A DNA stretch of 64,000 nt, from assembly GCF_002893625.1 (NCBI RefSeq), contig NZ_PKMZ01000001.1, positions 682,001 through 746,000 on the forward strand, read 5' to 3'. This DNA is from Mangrovicella endophytica. GTDB lineage: Bacteria > Pseudomonadota > Alphaproteobacteria > Rhizobiales > Rhizobiaceae. Position 1 is the stretch's first letter, and the number at the start of each line of letters is the position of its first letter. The translations under genes and the position numbers were made by a program. A model generated the notes under the pieces. It saw nothing but the letters and a program-made list of their open reading frames with translations, made no database searches and was not told the origin of the DNA. Positions 44,197 to 52,498 of this stretch are shown here, piece by piece.

Positions 44197-46400
44197 TCGT
44201 CCTCTCCGTAGGTGTTCATCGAGCCGCCGAACGGCTTCCCCTTGCCCTTGCCGCCGCCGTCCTTGTCGCGCTTCGATGGTCGGGTCCGCGGGTTTTGGTG
44301 GACGACGGTGCCGAAGGAGGCCTCGTCGACGGGCTTGGGCCGGGACGCGCGGACGACCGGCTCCGTCGCCGCCAGCGACTTGCGCTCGGCGTGGTCGACC
44401 ATGGCGTTGAACTGCTTCTCCGTGTAGCCGTAGACGGGGATGCCGCAGCGGCGCATCGCCTCGAAGCCGGCCTCGTAGAAGTGGCGGTCCGCCTCGAGAC
44501 GGATCTCGCGGCCGAGCTCGGCCTCGGCGCGGACGAACTTGAGCACCTCTCTGTTCCCCATGAGGAGCTTGTCGAGCGAGGTCTCGACCTCGTCCGGGAA
44601 CGTGCCCTCGGGCGCGCGGACTTGGATGTAGTCGGTGCCGTCGGGACACCACTCGCACCCCTTCACCTTCTCGGGCAGCTCGATCAGGAGCGACTTGACG
44701 TCGGCCGGGTCGACGACGATGCCGACCTCGGACCGGCCGACGGCCCTGAAAAGTTCCAGGAGGCCGTCGCCCCGGACGAACGGCACGTTCATGAACTCGA
44801 CGCCGGACGGCGAGAGCTTGCGTGTCCGGCGGAAGCCGAAGGCGAGCTTGACCTGCTCCTCGGTCAGGTCGGGAGCCAGGCCCACCCGGGACAGCGAGTT
44901 CCATGCCGCCATGGGCGTGCGCCCCTCGAGCCCCTTGTGGGGACGGTTGTGGTAGCTGTCGACGATGAAGCGCACGAGCAGGGCGTGGAACTCGGCGACG
45001 GTCAGCGACGCCATCTCCTGCGCGGGGTAGTCTCCCTGTTCGACGACGTTGGAGAAGGCGTACCCCGCAAAGCGCCGGCAAAGACGCTTCAGGGTGCGGA
45101 AGAACGCCTCGATCGTCCCGCGCATGCGCGGGTCCTGGTCGGGAACGCTCGTTCCCGCGCGGCACCGCTGGACGGTCGCCTGGAACTCCTCGCCGAAGGC
45201 GGGACCGCCGTCGAAGGCGAAGAACTCGCCGCGCCCGTACATGTGCCAGGTGCTGCGGCACCCGACGGCGGCGGCGAGGGCGGACTTATCGACGAGGGTG
45301 CTGCGCAGGGCCGTGCGCGCCGTCGCCGTGGACGGGGCGCCGGTGAAGAGGTGCAGTCCTACGACGCACCGCGTCGCGACGTCGATGGCCACGGTCACGG
45401 TGCACCTGACCCGGGGCATGCGCTCGCGCGCCGCGGGCGTCATCTTCTTCCAGACCGACGACCCCTCGGCCAGCTTGTGGAGGTCGATGTCCCAGTCATC
45501 CATCTCGATGCGCTGCATCGGGCGCGTGACCATGGTGCCGACCGCGGAGAGCGCGTAGCGGCGCATGGCCCGGTCGAGGCCCTCGCGACCGGCATCGGCG
45601 AGGAATGGGTCGATCTCCCCGATGCGCTTGCGCACAGTCGCCGCGCTGACGCGGAGCCGATCCTCGGGAAGGCGACTCTTGTTGAAGGGTTCGAGCTCTC
45701 CCTCGATGAACTCGCAGATGTCGCTGATCTTCGGTTTCAGCGGCGTGCACCAATGCTCGACCGCGCGTTCCATCGCCTGCCGCACGCGCGGGTCGAGTTG
45801 GTCGCGGTTCCCGCACTTGGCGTAGTTGGGGAGGAAGGAGTCCTCGCGCTCCCTTTTGTCGCGGTAAATCTTCAGCCATTTGTATAGGCCGCTAGCGCTG
45901 GGCCAGTCGAAGGCCTTGCGTTCCCGGTCCGCGAAGACGCGACCGGGCTTGCGGCGCTCGCCGTATTTGTCGAGGTACCAGCGGTCCATCGAGTCCCGCT
46001 CCTCCGCGACGAATGCGGCAAGCTTGTCCGCGCCGACGCCGATCCTCGGCTTGGAGAGATCACGCCTCCGGCGGTGGTAGCGCTGCACCCATTCCAGCTT
46101 CCACGCGGCGTCGCGGCCGTCCTCCTTCGAGCAGCGCGACATGTCGGACGTGTCGTTGCGCACGCGCAGCATCGAGAGGTGCTTCGTCCAGTGCCCCTCG
46201 TCGATGCGCATGCGGGGCGACGGACCGCGCAGCAGTTCCGTGATCTCGTCATCGTCGACCGGGACGTAGTGGTCCTCGAAGACGTAGCCCGTCATGAGCT
46301 GGAGGACGTGCCTTCCCTTGTCGGATTCGACGCAGCGGTGGTGTGCCCCGTCGATGACGATGCGGTCGTGTCGCCCGAACTTGTACGCGCGCCTGGGCAT
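44193..46400 (-). CDS. tniA: TniA/TnsB-family DDE transposase
   Basis: The protein has 735 residues. The retroviral-integrase-like core shows all three catalytic acids: first Asp in RIEMDDWDIDLHKL near 316, second Asp in FFAFDGGPAFGEEF near 411, and Glu in RGTIEAFFRTLKRL near 451. The N-terminal part (about 1-280) carries helix-turn-helix DNA-binding blocks, and the C-terminal part beta-barrel and tail regions as in TnsB. It cuts the 3' ends and joins them to target DNA. AAGGAGG lies 10 bp before the ATG at 46400. Confidence 0.95.
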   Translation of the reverse strand: MPRRAYKFGRHDRIVIDGAHHRCVESDKGRHVLQLMTGYVFEDHYVPVDDDEITELLRGPSPRMRIDEGHWTKHLSMLRVRNDTSDMSRCSKEDGRDAAWKLEWVQRYHRRRRDLSKPRIGVGADKLAAFVAEERDSMDRWYLDKYGERRKPGRVFADRERKAFDWPSASGLYKWLKIYRDKREREDSFLPNYAKCGNRDQLDPRVRQAMERAVEHWCTPLKPKISDICEFIEGELEPFNKSRLPEDRLRVSAATVRKRIGEIDPFLADAGREGLDRAMRRYALSAVGTMVTRPMQRIEMDDWDIDLHKLAEGSSVWKKMTPAARERMPRVRCTVTVAIDVATRCVVGLHLFTGAPSTATARTALRSTLVDKSALAAAVGCRSTWHMYGRGEFFAFDGGPAFGEEFQATVQRCRAGTSVPDQDPRMRGTIEAFFRTLKRLCRRFAGYAFSNVVEQGDYPAQEMASLTVAEFHALLVRFIVDSYHNRPHKGLEGRTPMAAWNSLSRVGLAPDLTEEQVKLAFGFRRTRKLSPSGVEFMNVPFVRGDGLLELFRAVGRSEVGIVVDPADVKSLLIELPEKVKGCEWCPDGTDYIQVRAPEGTFPDEVETSLDKLLMGNREVLKFVRAEAELGREIRLEADRHFYEAGFEAMRRCGIPVYGYTEKQFNAMVDHAERKSLAATEPVVRASRPKPVDEASFGTVVHQNPRTRPSKRDKDGGGKGKGKPFGGSMNTYGEDE

Positions 46401-46462
46401 GTCCCGTGTTCCTCCTTGATTCGGGGCGTCGCCAGCGTGGGCGACGAGTCCTTGAGCCATCG

Positions 46463-47224
46463 TCAAGACGCCACCGGACGCCCGACCCGCGCGCGGGCGT
46501 CGGGCGAGACCGCCACGCCGGGCGCCAGCGACAGGGCGCCGGACTGGAGCAGCGCGACCGCCGCGCGGTAGCCGCGAAAGCCAAGGCCGGATGCGTCCGC
46601 CACGTCGCCGAGCGCGAATCCCTCAGGCATGCCGGGCAGGGCGCGCCGCACCGCTTCGAGGCCCTCGGGGTCGTCGTCGAGGGCGCAGGCGACGATCGCC
46701 CGCGCGTTGGCGATCGTGATGTCGTCGAGGTCGAACTGCGTGACGACGCGGTAGTCGTCCGTGGTGCCCAGGACGGCGTTGCGGCCGATCCCGCCGATCT
46801 TCGCGGGAACCGCCTTGCGCTCCGAGTCCTCGTCGTACTTGCACTCGATGGTCGAAACGACGCCGCTCCACCAGTCGACTTGGTAGTCGGAGTGGTACTC
46901 CGGCGTCCCGCTGTTCGGACATCGGTAGCGGATCAACTGCTGTTCGCGGACCGCCCGAACGTCGGGGCTGGCGACCAGCGAGAAGAGGACGTCCTCCTCG
47001 AGTCCGCTCTCGAACCGGATCACCACCCAGCGGAACGGGTCGACGATCGACCCCGTGCGCGAGCCCCTCTTCTTTGGCCGCGGGATCCGGTGCGCCACGC
47101 TCGGCTCGATCCGCCGCAACGGCTTCCCGGCCCGTCCGTCAGCTCGAAGGTCGGTATGTGCCAGTTCCTCCGGGTGGCATGGCCGCCCACCTCCGCGACG
47201 CGCGAGGCAACGGAGCTGGGGCAT
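46463..47224 (-). CDS. tnsA: TnsA-like endonuclease
   Basis: The protein has 253 residues. The restriction-endonuclease-like core is visible: FESGLEEDVLF (Glu about 73), EYHSDYQVDWW (Asp near 109) and STIECKYDED near 122, with an E-x-K. This arrangement matches TnsA, which cuts the 5' ends so that transposition is cut-and-paste. The C-terminal half (FALGDVADASGLGFRGYRAAV) resembles a winged-helix segment. It lies 62 bp upstream of the transposase gene. The N-terminal start is uncertain, since no ribosome site precedes the 47224 ATG. Confidence 0.8.
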   Translation of the reverse strand: MPQLRCLARRGGGRPCHPEELAHTDLRADGRAGKPLRRIEPSVAHRIPRPKKRGSRTGSIVDPFRWVVIRFESGLEEDVLFSLVASPDVRAVREQQLIRYRCPNSGTPEYHSDYQVDWWSGVVSTIECKYDEDSERKAVPAKIGGIGRNAVLGTTDDYRVVTQFDLDDITIANARAIVACALDDDPEGLEAVRRALPGMPEGFALGDVADASGLGFRGYRAAVALLQSGALSLAPGVAVSPDARARVGRPVAS

Positions 47225-47634
47225 CGGCCGGGCTGGGCCGCCGACAAGAAGGAACGCAGGAGGGGTTGGTGCGTGGACATGGAAGGGCTCCCGGCCTCCG
47301 CCGCCGAAATGGCGACGGGGATCGACACGGCCCTAGGGCGGGCCACCGTCTGCACGCGTCGGTCCGCGGAAGGGGCGACGCGTCAGGCGGCTATGGAGCC
47401 GTGGTGCTTGGCTGGATGGGATCCGGACGGGGAGGGCATGCAGACGTATAGTTTCATCTCGATGCCTCCCTCTCGTTGCTGCGGCGCCGCCGCCTTCGTT
47501 TCCCGATCCGCCTCCCGTCGAACCCGTCGGGGGAAGCGTCCCCGTCGAATCCCGGCGGGGCGGCGGAAACTAGCCGAACCGCGGATCCGCGCCAGGCGAA
47601 TCCGGTCCGCCGCGGCCGGAGATTTCCGACGCCG
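47225..47634. other. Intergenic region between tnsA and the PIN gene
   Basis: These 410 bp hold one short ORF with a good ribosome site (47383-47457, minus) and nothing else that I recognise. Confidence 0.5.
47383..47457 (-). CDS. Short ORF, 24 residues, possible leader peptide
   Basis: ATG at 47457 is preceded by GGGAGG with 7-bp spacing, the best ribosome site nearby. It encodes MKLYVCMPSPSGSHPAKHHG plus four more residues, then stops 158 bp before tnsA. It could be a leader peptide for tnsA or a chance ORF. It is too short to judge by codon use. Confidence 0.3.
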   Translation of the reverse strand: MKLYVCMPSPSGSHPAKHHGSIAA

Positions 47635-48234
47635 TTAAGGAACAGTTGACGCGGCCATCGGGCAGGGGGCGCCGCGGGCGGTTACGCCGACGCGTCGCGC
47701 CCTCCGTCTGCTTGGCCGTTCGGACGGGGCGGGGTCCAGCGCCGCGGCCCAGGATCCGGTCGAGGGATCGAAGACGTCGAGCGACGGACGGCACCGGCCG
47801 ATCTGCGCGAAGGCCCTCCGGTCCAGCGTGGCCACCGCCGCGCCGATCGACAGGGCGGCGGCTGCGATCGCGAGGCGCTCGCTTGGTTGGGGACGGCGGG
47901 ACCAGAGGTTTGGCAAGGCGAGGTGGCGGAGGTCGGGGTCGGCCGCGAGCGCCGCCCGGATCCTTGCGGTCTGCCCATCGACGGGAAGGATCCGGTAGCG
48001 CCGGTTACGGAGCAGGACGTCGAGGCGGCGCTCGAAGTCCGCCGCCCTCGTGTTGCCGTTGCGGCGTGCCAGCTCGACGCCGAGCTGGAGCTCGTAGACG
48101 GCGCCCGCGGGCAAACAGAGGGTTCTTGGCGGCGCGGCGTCCAGCCAGGCGGTGACGGCGGGGTCGGGGCGCGTCGCTGTGAGTTGGGACGCAACCGTGG
48201 TGTCGAGGACGAACAGTCGGGGCAGGGCGCTCAT
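47635..48234 (-). CDS. PIN-domain ribonuclease-like protein
   Basis: The protein has 199 residues. The PIN pattern is present: LFVLDTTVASQL at about 8-19 (first acidic residue), GAVYELQLGVELARR near 43 (Glu), and AAVATLDRRAFAQIG near 131 (distal Asp). The C-terminal tail is long and basic. PIN proteins are metal-dependent RNases, often VapC toxins, but the partner here is not a small DNA-binding antitoxin. It is the TnsA-like protein encoded just upstream, with a 4-bp ATGA overlap. Confidence 0.8.
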   Translation of the reverse strand: MSALPRLFVLDTTVASQLTATRPDPAVTAWLDAAPPRTLCLPAGAVYELQLGVELARRNGNTRAADFERRLDVLLRNRRYRILPVDGQTARIRAALAADPDLRHLALPNLWSRRPQPSERLAIAAAALSIGAAVATLDRRAFAQIGRCRPSLDVFDPSTGSWAAALDPAPSERPSRRRARRVGVTARGAPCPMAASTVP

Positions 48235-49016
48235 GCGGCCAGTCCCCTGACCACGCGAACGGCTCCGGCGGCCGACGGCATGGGTCCCACGCGGGGTACC
48301 GGCATGGTCGTGCGGGTGCGTCGGAACCTCGCCGGCGGGAGGCACGGCGACCATGAGGACGGCCACACGACGAGCCGTGTCTCGGGATCGACGCGCACGC
48401 CGCGCAGCACGACCCGGAGGATGCCCGTGAGGCTTTCCCTCGCGATCCAGTCCCCGTCGACCTCGCGCAGGTCGACGCAGCCCATGCGCGTTGCGAGGTT
48501 ACGCAGGACTCTGGGCCAGGTCCCCGCCGACCCAGCTGGGGCGAGCGCATGGCCTGCACGCTGTTCCGCGTCGGCCGCCTCCAGGACGGCGCGGCGGCGC
48601 AAGGCCGGCCGGAGATCCGTGTCGGTCCAGACCTCGTAACTTGCCCGCCTCGCGAGGCACTCGGCCTCGATGCGCGGCCGAGTGCCACATAGGTACGGAT
48701 CGCGGAGAAGGACGTCCTTGGGCATCGCGTCGACGTAGGTGCGCGAGCCGCAGGGCCAGTGGACGAGGCACAGGGGGATGTGCATCAGCTCGCAGCCGTC
48801 GAGGCCGTCGGTCCACTCGAACGCGTCGGGGCGGAAGTCCACCGAGACGGCGCCGAGCCGCCGGACCAGAAGATGCGCAAGTCCTTGGGCCGCGCCGGCA
48901 CCGAAGGACGCGGCCTTCGCCCAGGCGGGAAGGGGCCTGCGCAATGGGCGCCGGGAGCCGTCGGAGTTGAGGTGACGCGGAACGCGCCTGACGCGCTGCG
49001 GATGGTTGGAAAGCAT
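48231..49016 (-). CDS. Transposon protein with TnsA-like layout lacking visible catalytic residues
   Basis: The protein has 261 residues. The middle resembles TnsA: SVDFRPDAFEW, then HIPLCLVHWPCG where TnsA usually has HTPDFLV, then YVDAMPKD where EVKP is expected, then SYEVWTDTDLRP where TnsA has a VVTDEDI-like strand. If the alignment is right, the metal-binding Asp and the Glu of E-x-K are missing, so it may be a structural rather than catalytic relative. The start is the ATG at 49016, with GGGAG 8 bp upstream. It is the first gene of the transposon operon. The assignment is inference. Confidence 0.55.
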   Translation of the reverse strand: MLSNHPQRVRRVPRHLNSDGSRRPLRRPLPAWAKAASFGAGAAQGLAHLLVRRLGAVSVDFRPDAFEWTDGLDGCELMHIPLCLVHWPCGSRTYVDAMPKDVLLRDPYLCGTRPRIEAECLARRASYEVWTDTDLRPALRRRAVLEAADAEQRAGHALAPAGSAGTWPRVLRNLATRMGCVDLREVDGDWIARESLTGILRVVLRGVRVDPETRLVVWPSSWSPCLPPARFRRTRTTMPVPRVGPMPSAAGAVRVVRGLAA

Positions 49017-49452
49017 GCGGAACTCCCTGAGATAGACGCGAGGGGGCAATGCGTCGACGGTGGCGCCGACGGCGGGCTAGTTTCGGGAATGAGGCGGTAC
49101 GCGATGGTGGCGGGGCGTGACGCCGCCGTTTCCTAGGTGCAGTATGCTCGGGCACGTTCTCCGGAAGCGTACCAAAGCTTGGTGGAAGCGGGTGCTGGAA
49201 CTGCTGCTGGAACGTCTGCGATGCGGGTGAGCGCTGCGGTCGACCGCGGGAATCGACCGCGTATCGTTGTTCGCGACGGCTTCTTCTTGTGGAAATCTTC
49301 TCGTGCCGTTGACGAAAGGAAACAGACTGTCTGGTTTTGAGTCAACAGCGAATAGTTCCGGAACCGCCGAGAATCGTGCGTCCCCGGGGTGGCCCGGGGC
49401 GGCCGTCCGGGGGGCAGGATTCACCGGGACGGCCTGCCGCGGGGCCCGCGCC
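49017..49452. other. Presumed transposon right end and promoter region
   Basis: These 436 bp upstream of the transposon operon include ACCAAAGCTTGGT (near 49171) and GGTTTTGAGTCAACA (49333-49347), weakly similar to the left-end repeats. No convincing coding frame is present. The promoter for the leftward operon should lie here. Confidence 0.4.
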
Positions 49453-49668
49453 ATGCTCGAGATCTCGCAAGTCGAGTTGTGCGCGCGTGCGTCGGTCGGT
49501 CGGAACCTTCTGAACGATTTCGAGACGGGCGCGCGCGTTCCTAGAGCGTCCAACTTGGCCCGCATCCGCGCCGCTCTCGAGGCCGCTGGCGCCCGTTTCG
49601 AGGACTGCGACGACGGGTCGATCTGCGTTCGCGTCGTCCCGCCGGCACCGGGCGTAGCCCAGGGCTGA
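49453..49668 (+). CDS. Small helix-turn-helix (XRE-type) regulator, start uncertain
   Basis: The core is about 71 residues: MLEISQVELCARASVGRNLL, NDFETGARVPRASNLARIRA, then ALEAAGARFEDCDDG. This is the classic XRE fold with recognition helix VGRNLLNDFETG. Similar proteins usually begin about ten residues earlier (here GFTGTACRGARA), and the frame is open to a TTG at 49267, so the true start may lie upstream. It lies between the tentative right end and the ligase remnant; whether it belongs to the transposon is unknown. Confidence 0.65.
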   Translation: MLEISQVELCARASVGRNLLNDFETGARVPRASNLARIRAALEAAGARFEDCDDGSICVRVVPPAPGVAQG

Positions 49669-49749
49669 GCGACCGGCGCTAAGCGAGACGGCGACGGATC
49701 GCGGTCACGAGTTGCGCGGACAGCGAAGCGCGCACCGCTAGTTCTCGTA

Positions 49750-50534
49750 CTAGCTTTCGGGGCCTGCCGTGGGCTGGATAGCTGCTTTTCGATAGCCGAT
49801 GATGGCGAAGCTCTCGCTCTGGACGCATTTGATCTTCAGCCAATCGCCTTGTCGCCCGGAACGGTAGGGACGGTCCCGGTACTTGGAGATGATCCCTTCG
49901 AGCCCGTGCTCGCAGGCGCTGCGCAGTAGAGCCTTGCCGTCAGCGGCGATCTCTTCAGACGGGCGGATTACGCCCTTGCTGCCGACGACGTCCCCAGGAT
50001 ATGCCGCCGCTCCTCGAGCGACATCCGGCTGGAATCGAGCCCATCGAGGTAGAGGATGCCGAAGGCGTAGAGGATTGCTGCTCCGGCGGACTTCCTGCCG
50101 CCGCGGCCGCCAAGGGCCTTTTGAAGCGCACTGGAGTCGGAGCGGCCGAGATCGTCCAAGAGGACGGCTTCACCATCAAGGACGATGGACGAGGTATCCA
50201 ACTCGCGCGCCGCTGCTGCGATTGCAGGAAAGCGTTCAGTCCAGTCGTGACCGCCGCGAGTGAGGATCCGCACTGTTCCGCGATCGACATGGATGGCGAG
50301 ACGGTACCCATCCCACTTGATCTCGAAAGCCCACTCACGCCCGACCGCAGGGACTGAGGCGAGGAGAGCCAGGCACGGCTCGACGCGATTAGGCATCGGG
50401 TCGAGCGGAAGGTGCGGCTGCCTGCGATCGCGCGGTGTGATCTCGCCGCCTCGCAGCGCTGGCGTCGGCTCCGTCTGCAGGTTACTGGAACGCCGGTTCT
50501 TTGCAGGAGGGTTGGCTACGCGACCATTGAGCGC
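49750..50534 (-). pseudogene. ATP-dependent DNA ligase remnant (LigD-like), frameshifted and truncated
   Basis: Two minus-strand frames together give most of a ligase catalytic core. The first, from 50534, includes LPLDPMPNRVEPCLALLA, the active-site EIKWDGYRLAIHV, LDGEAVLL and FGILYLDG. After a shift at the CCCC run 49992-49995 the second frame gives GSKGVIRPSEEI, the motif HGLEGIISKYRD and GDWLKIKC. The protein then ends at 49750 without the OB-fold domain. Adding one base restores the reading frame, but the missing C-terminus and absent start make it a remnant anyway. The full-length relative acts in non-homologous end joining. Confidence 0.88.
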
Positions 50535-50624
50535 CTAAGCCGCTTAAGATGCGGTCACTGCTGTCCGCCTGTTGTACGGAAGATGGTGCCTTGCTCGCTC
50601 GGTGCGCCGCTGTCACTCTGGTGT

Positions 50625-50969
50625 ATGTGCAATCTGGGTCAGGGGGTTTCTGCGATCGTGCTGATACCGAAGGATCCTGTCCAACGATTCCTAGTCGCCT
50701 GGCTCGTCGCCTGCGCTTTGATCGGAGTGTTCGTCAAGCTTGCGACCTTGTCAGCAGTACCGGTGCTCATTGTAATGATGCCTGGAGTAGGTTTGGCGCG
50801 AGCTTTTCTATTCGTCGTGGACCGGATCGGGTACACGGAAACGCTCCTTTCGGCAGCCGAAGCTGACCTTCGCTCCGTTTATGCCGCCTCCGCTGTTATG
50901 GCGGGTATTGGCTTCTGGTGGATCTTGGCCTTCGTCGGAATGACGATGATCTACCGTCGTCGCAGGTGA
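50625..50969 (+). CDS. Small hypothetical membrane protein
   Basis: The 114-residue protein has two or three hydrophobic segments (FLVAWLVACALIGVFVKLAT; ASAVMAGIGFWWILAFVGMT) and a basic tail YRRRR. No family is recognised. The ATG at 50625 has no clear ribosome site, and a GTG at the VLIPKDP valine (about 13 residues further) is an alternative start. The first 11 bases of the coding region equal those of the SRAP gene at 51069. Confidence 0.5.
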   Translation: MCNLGQGVSAIVLIPKDPVQRFLVAWLVACALIGVFVKLATLSAVPVLIVMMPGVGLARAFLFVVDRIGYTETLLSAAEADLRSVYAASAVMAGIGFWWILAFVGMTMIYRRRR

Positions 50970-51068
50970 AGCAGGAGCACCTGCTTAGCTGCGGCCCGAC
51001 GAACCGATGGTCTGGCGCCAGGAAACCGCGAGTTCGACGCCCATTGTATTTCGTGTTCTCCTGCCTGC

Positions 51069-51725
51069 ATGTGCAATCTCTACTCCGTCACCAAAGGCCA
51101 AGCGGCGCTTCTCGCCTTCACGCGGGCGGCTTTCGATCGCACCGGCAACCTGCCGCCGATGCCCGGCATCTTCCCCGACTATCCGGCACCGGTGGTCCGC
51201 AATGGCGAGGGCGGCCGCGAGCTGACGCTGATGCGCTGGGGCATGCCGTCCCCGCAATTCGCGCTGAAGGGCCGCACCACCGATCCGGGTGTGACGAACA
51301 TCCGCAACGTCGCCAGCCCGCACTGGCGGCGCTGGACGGGCCTGGAGCATCGCTGCCTCGTACCGCTGACGAGCTTCAGCGAGTACGACACCATCGACGG
51401 CAAGAAGGTGCCGGTGTGGTTCGCCCTGGACGAGGATCGGCCGCTGGCGGTCTTCGCGGGAATATGGACGAACTGGACGTCGGTGCGAAAGAAGTCAGAG
51501 GGCGAGGTGACGGCGGACCTTTACGGCTTCCTCACGACGGAGCCGAACGCCGAGGTTGGAGCCGTGCATCCGAAGGCGATGCCGGTGATCCTGACCACAG
51601 CCGAAGAGATGGACGTCTGGATGCGCGCGGACTGGAACGAGGCGAAGGCGCTGCAGCGGCCGTTGCCGGACGGCGCGCTGCGGGTGGTAGCTAAGGGTGC
51701 GAGGCAGGACGGTGGAGCCGCTTGA
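51069..51725 (+). CDS. SRAP/YedK-family abasic-site DNA-protein crosslink protein
   Basis: The 218-residue protein fits the SRAP (HMCES/YedK) fold. Cys2 in [10 protein letters not shown] is the residue that crosslinks to abasic sites after Met removal. The family also needs the Asn of VTNIRN near 79, the Glu of TSFSEYD near 105 and the His of [11 protein letters not shown] near 172, all present. It protects abasic sites in single-stranded DNA. Neighbouring DNA-ligase remnants suggest an old repair island. Its stop overlaps the next small gene (TGATG). Confidence 0.93.
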   Translation: MCNLYSVTKGQAALLAFTRAAFDRTGNLPPMPGIFPDYPAPVVRNGEGGRELTLMRWGMPSPQFALKGRTTDPGVTNIRNVASPHWRRWTGLEHRCLVPLTSFSEYDTIDGKKVPVWFALDEDRPLAVFAGIWTNWTSVRKKSEGEVTADLYGFLTTEPNAEVGAVHPKAMPVILTTAEEMDVWMRADWNEAKALQRPLPDGALRVVAKGARQDGGAA

Positions 51726-51925
51726 TGGGTGACATATTCATGCACCTCAGCCTCTCGATCGCTCTGATAGCCAGCGGGGTCGGCTACTACTTCGACCTCT
51801 ACAGGCGATCGACTCCCTATTGGGAACTGAACCCTAACGAGAAACAGAAGAAAGCGTACTGGATCGTTCTCGCGCTATGGGTGCTCGAGTGCCTCCTGAT
51901 CGCGCTGAACTGGGTACTCCTGTGA
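51725..51925 (+). CDS. Small hypothetical membrane protein, 66 residues
   Basis: ATG at 51725 overlaps the SRAP stop by one base. Two helices are predicted, at about 6-22 (MHLSLSIALIASGVGYY) and 45-64 (YWIVLALWVLECLLIALNWV). No family is recognised; the tight overlap suggests a real, coupled gene. Confidence 0.55.
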   Translation: MGDIFMHLSLSIALIASGVGYYFDLYRRSTPYWELNPNEKQKKAYWIVLALWVLECLLIALNWVLL

Positions 51926-51956
51926 GCTGCCGGCTCGTCGATCGGGCATCGGAACG

Positions 51957-52220
51957 ATGGGCGGCGGCGAGTGGGGGATGCTGATCGCCGCCTCACTCAT
52001 CTTCGGCATCTTCACGGAGCTCTGGCCGATCCCCCTGCTCGCCGGCCTCGTCGGCGAGGTCGCGTACTACGCGTCGTCATCGACTTACCGATGGCAGCTT
52101 AGATCGGCGCCTGGCGCCTGGAGGACGGCGATCGTCTCGGCCGTGATGCTGTCGGCGATCTGCGAAGTTGCGTTTTGGGCCGGATCGGGACTACGTCAGA
52201 TCGCCGAACGGCTCTACTGA
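51957..52220 (+). CDS. Small hypothetical membrane protein, 87 residues
   Basis: The protein has 87 residues with predicted helices at about 7-37 (MLIAASLIFGIFTELWPIPL, then LAGLVGEVAYY) and 58-76 (TAIVSAVMLSAICEVAFWAG). There is no recognisable family and no strong ribosome site. The last 7 bp overlap a minus-strand gene fragment. Confidence 0.5.
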   Translation: MGGGEWGMLIAASLIFGIFTELWPIPLLAGLVGEVAYYASSSTYRWQLRSAPGAWRTAIVSAVMLSAICEVAFWAGSGLRQIAERLY

Positions 52221-52498
52221 CCGGCGGCGCAGCCCCTGGCGAAATCGGCGACAGCCTCACCTGGCACCGTGCTCTGCATGAAGACGGCGGTCTCGTTGAT
52301 GCCGACAATGCTTACATAAGTCGGCGGAACACTGCCGAACCACGCGGCAAGGTCATTCACCCTCGCTGTGCCGAGCTCCGACGAAGCCAGCGTGTCGGGA
52401 CTGTCGGTGCCGACTAGATGCTCGAGAATGGAATGAGGATCGCGTCCGGCAGCGACGATGTCCAGGAAATCCAGTTTGAAGCTCTTGAGAGGGCCTCG
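52214..52498 (-). pseudogene. C-terminal fragment of an unrecognised protein
   Basis: A minus-strand frame of 94 codons to a TAG at 52214 reads like a real protein: LKSFKLDFLDIVAAGRDPHS, then GTARVNDLAAWFGSVPPTYV, then GINETAVFMQSTVPGEAVAD. It has no usable start codon and is cut by a TGA at its 5' end, exactly where the plus-strand AraC-like remnant begins. I do not recognise the family. It is probably the tail of a gene broken by a rearrangement at about 52490. Confidence 0.55.

Larger units (their letters stand above)
39806..49347. mobile_element. Tn7/Tn5053-like transposon (tniQ-tniB-tniA-tnsA plus PIN and toxin genes)
   Basis: The core, 41207-47224, encodes all four proteins of a Tn7-type element, transcribed leftward from a right-end side as in Tn7. 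The left boundary is placed at TGTCGGAGTCACCAAAG (39806), where TGT and a binding-site-like repeat begin. The right boundary is tentative at GGTTTTGAGTCAACA (ending 49347), whose complement TGTTGACTCAAAACCAG is loosely similar to the left end. No 5-bp target duplication is visible for this pair (gtctt against gcgaa), so the ends, unlike the gene content, are uncertain. Confidence 0.5.

Noticed and set aside
44295-45887. 530-residue plus-strand open frame opposite the transposase
   Set aside because: It is an antisense shadow of the DDE transposase, whose catalytic residues are all present on the minus strand.
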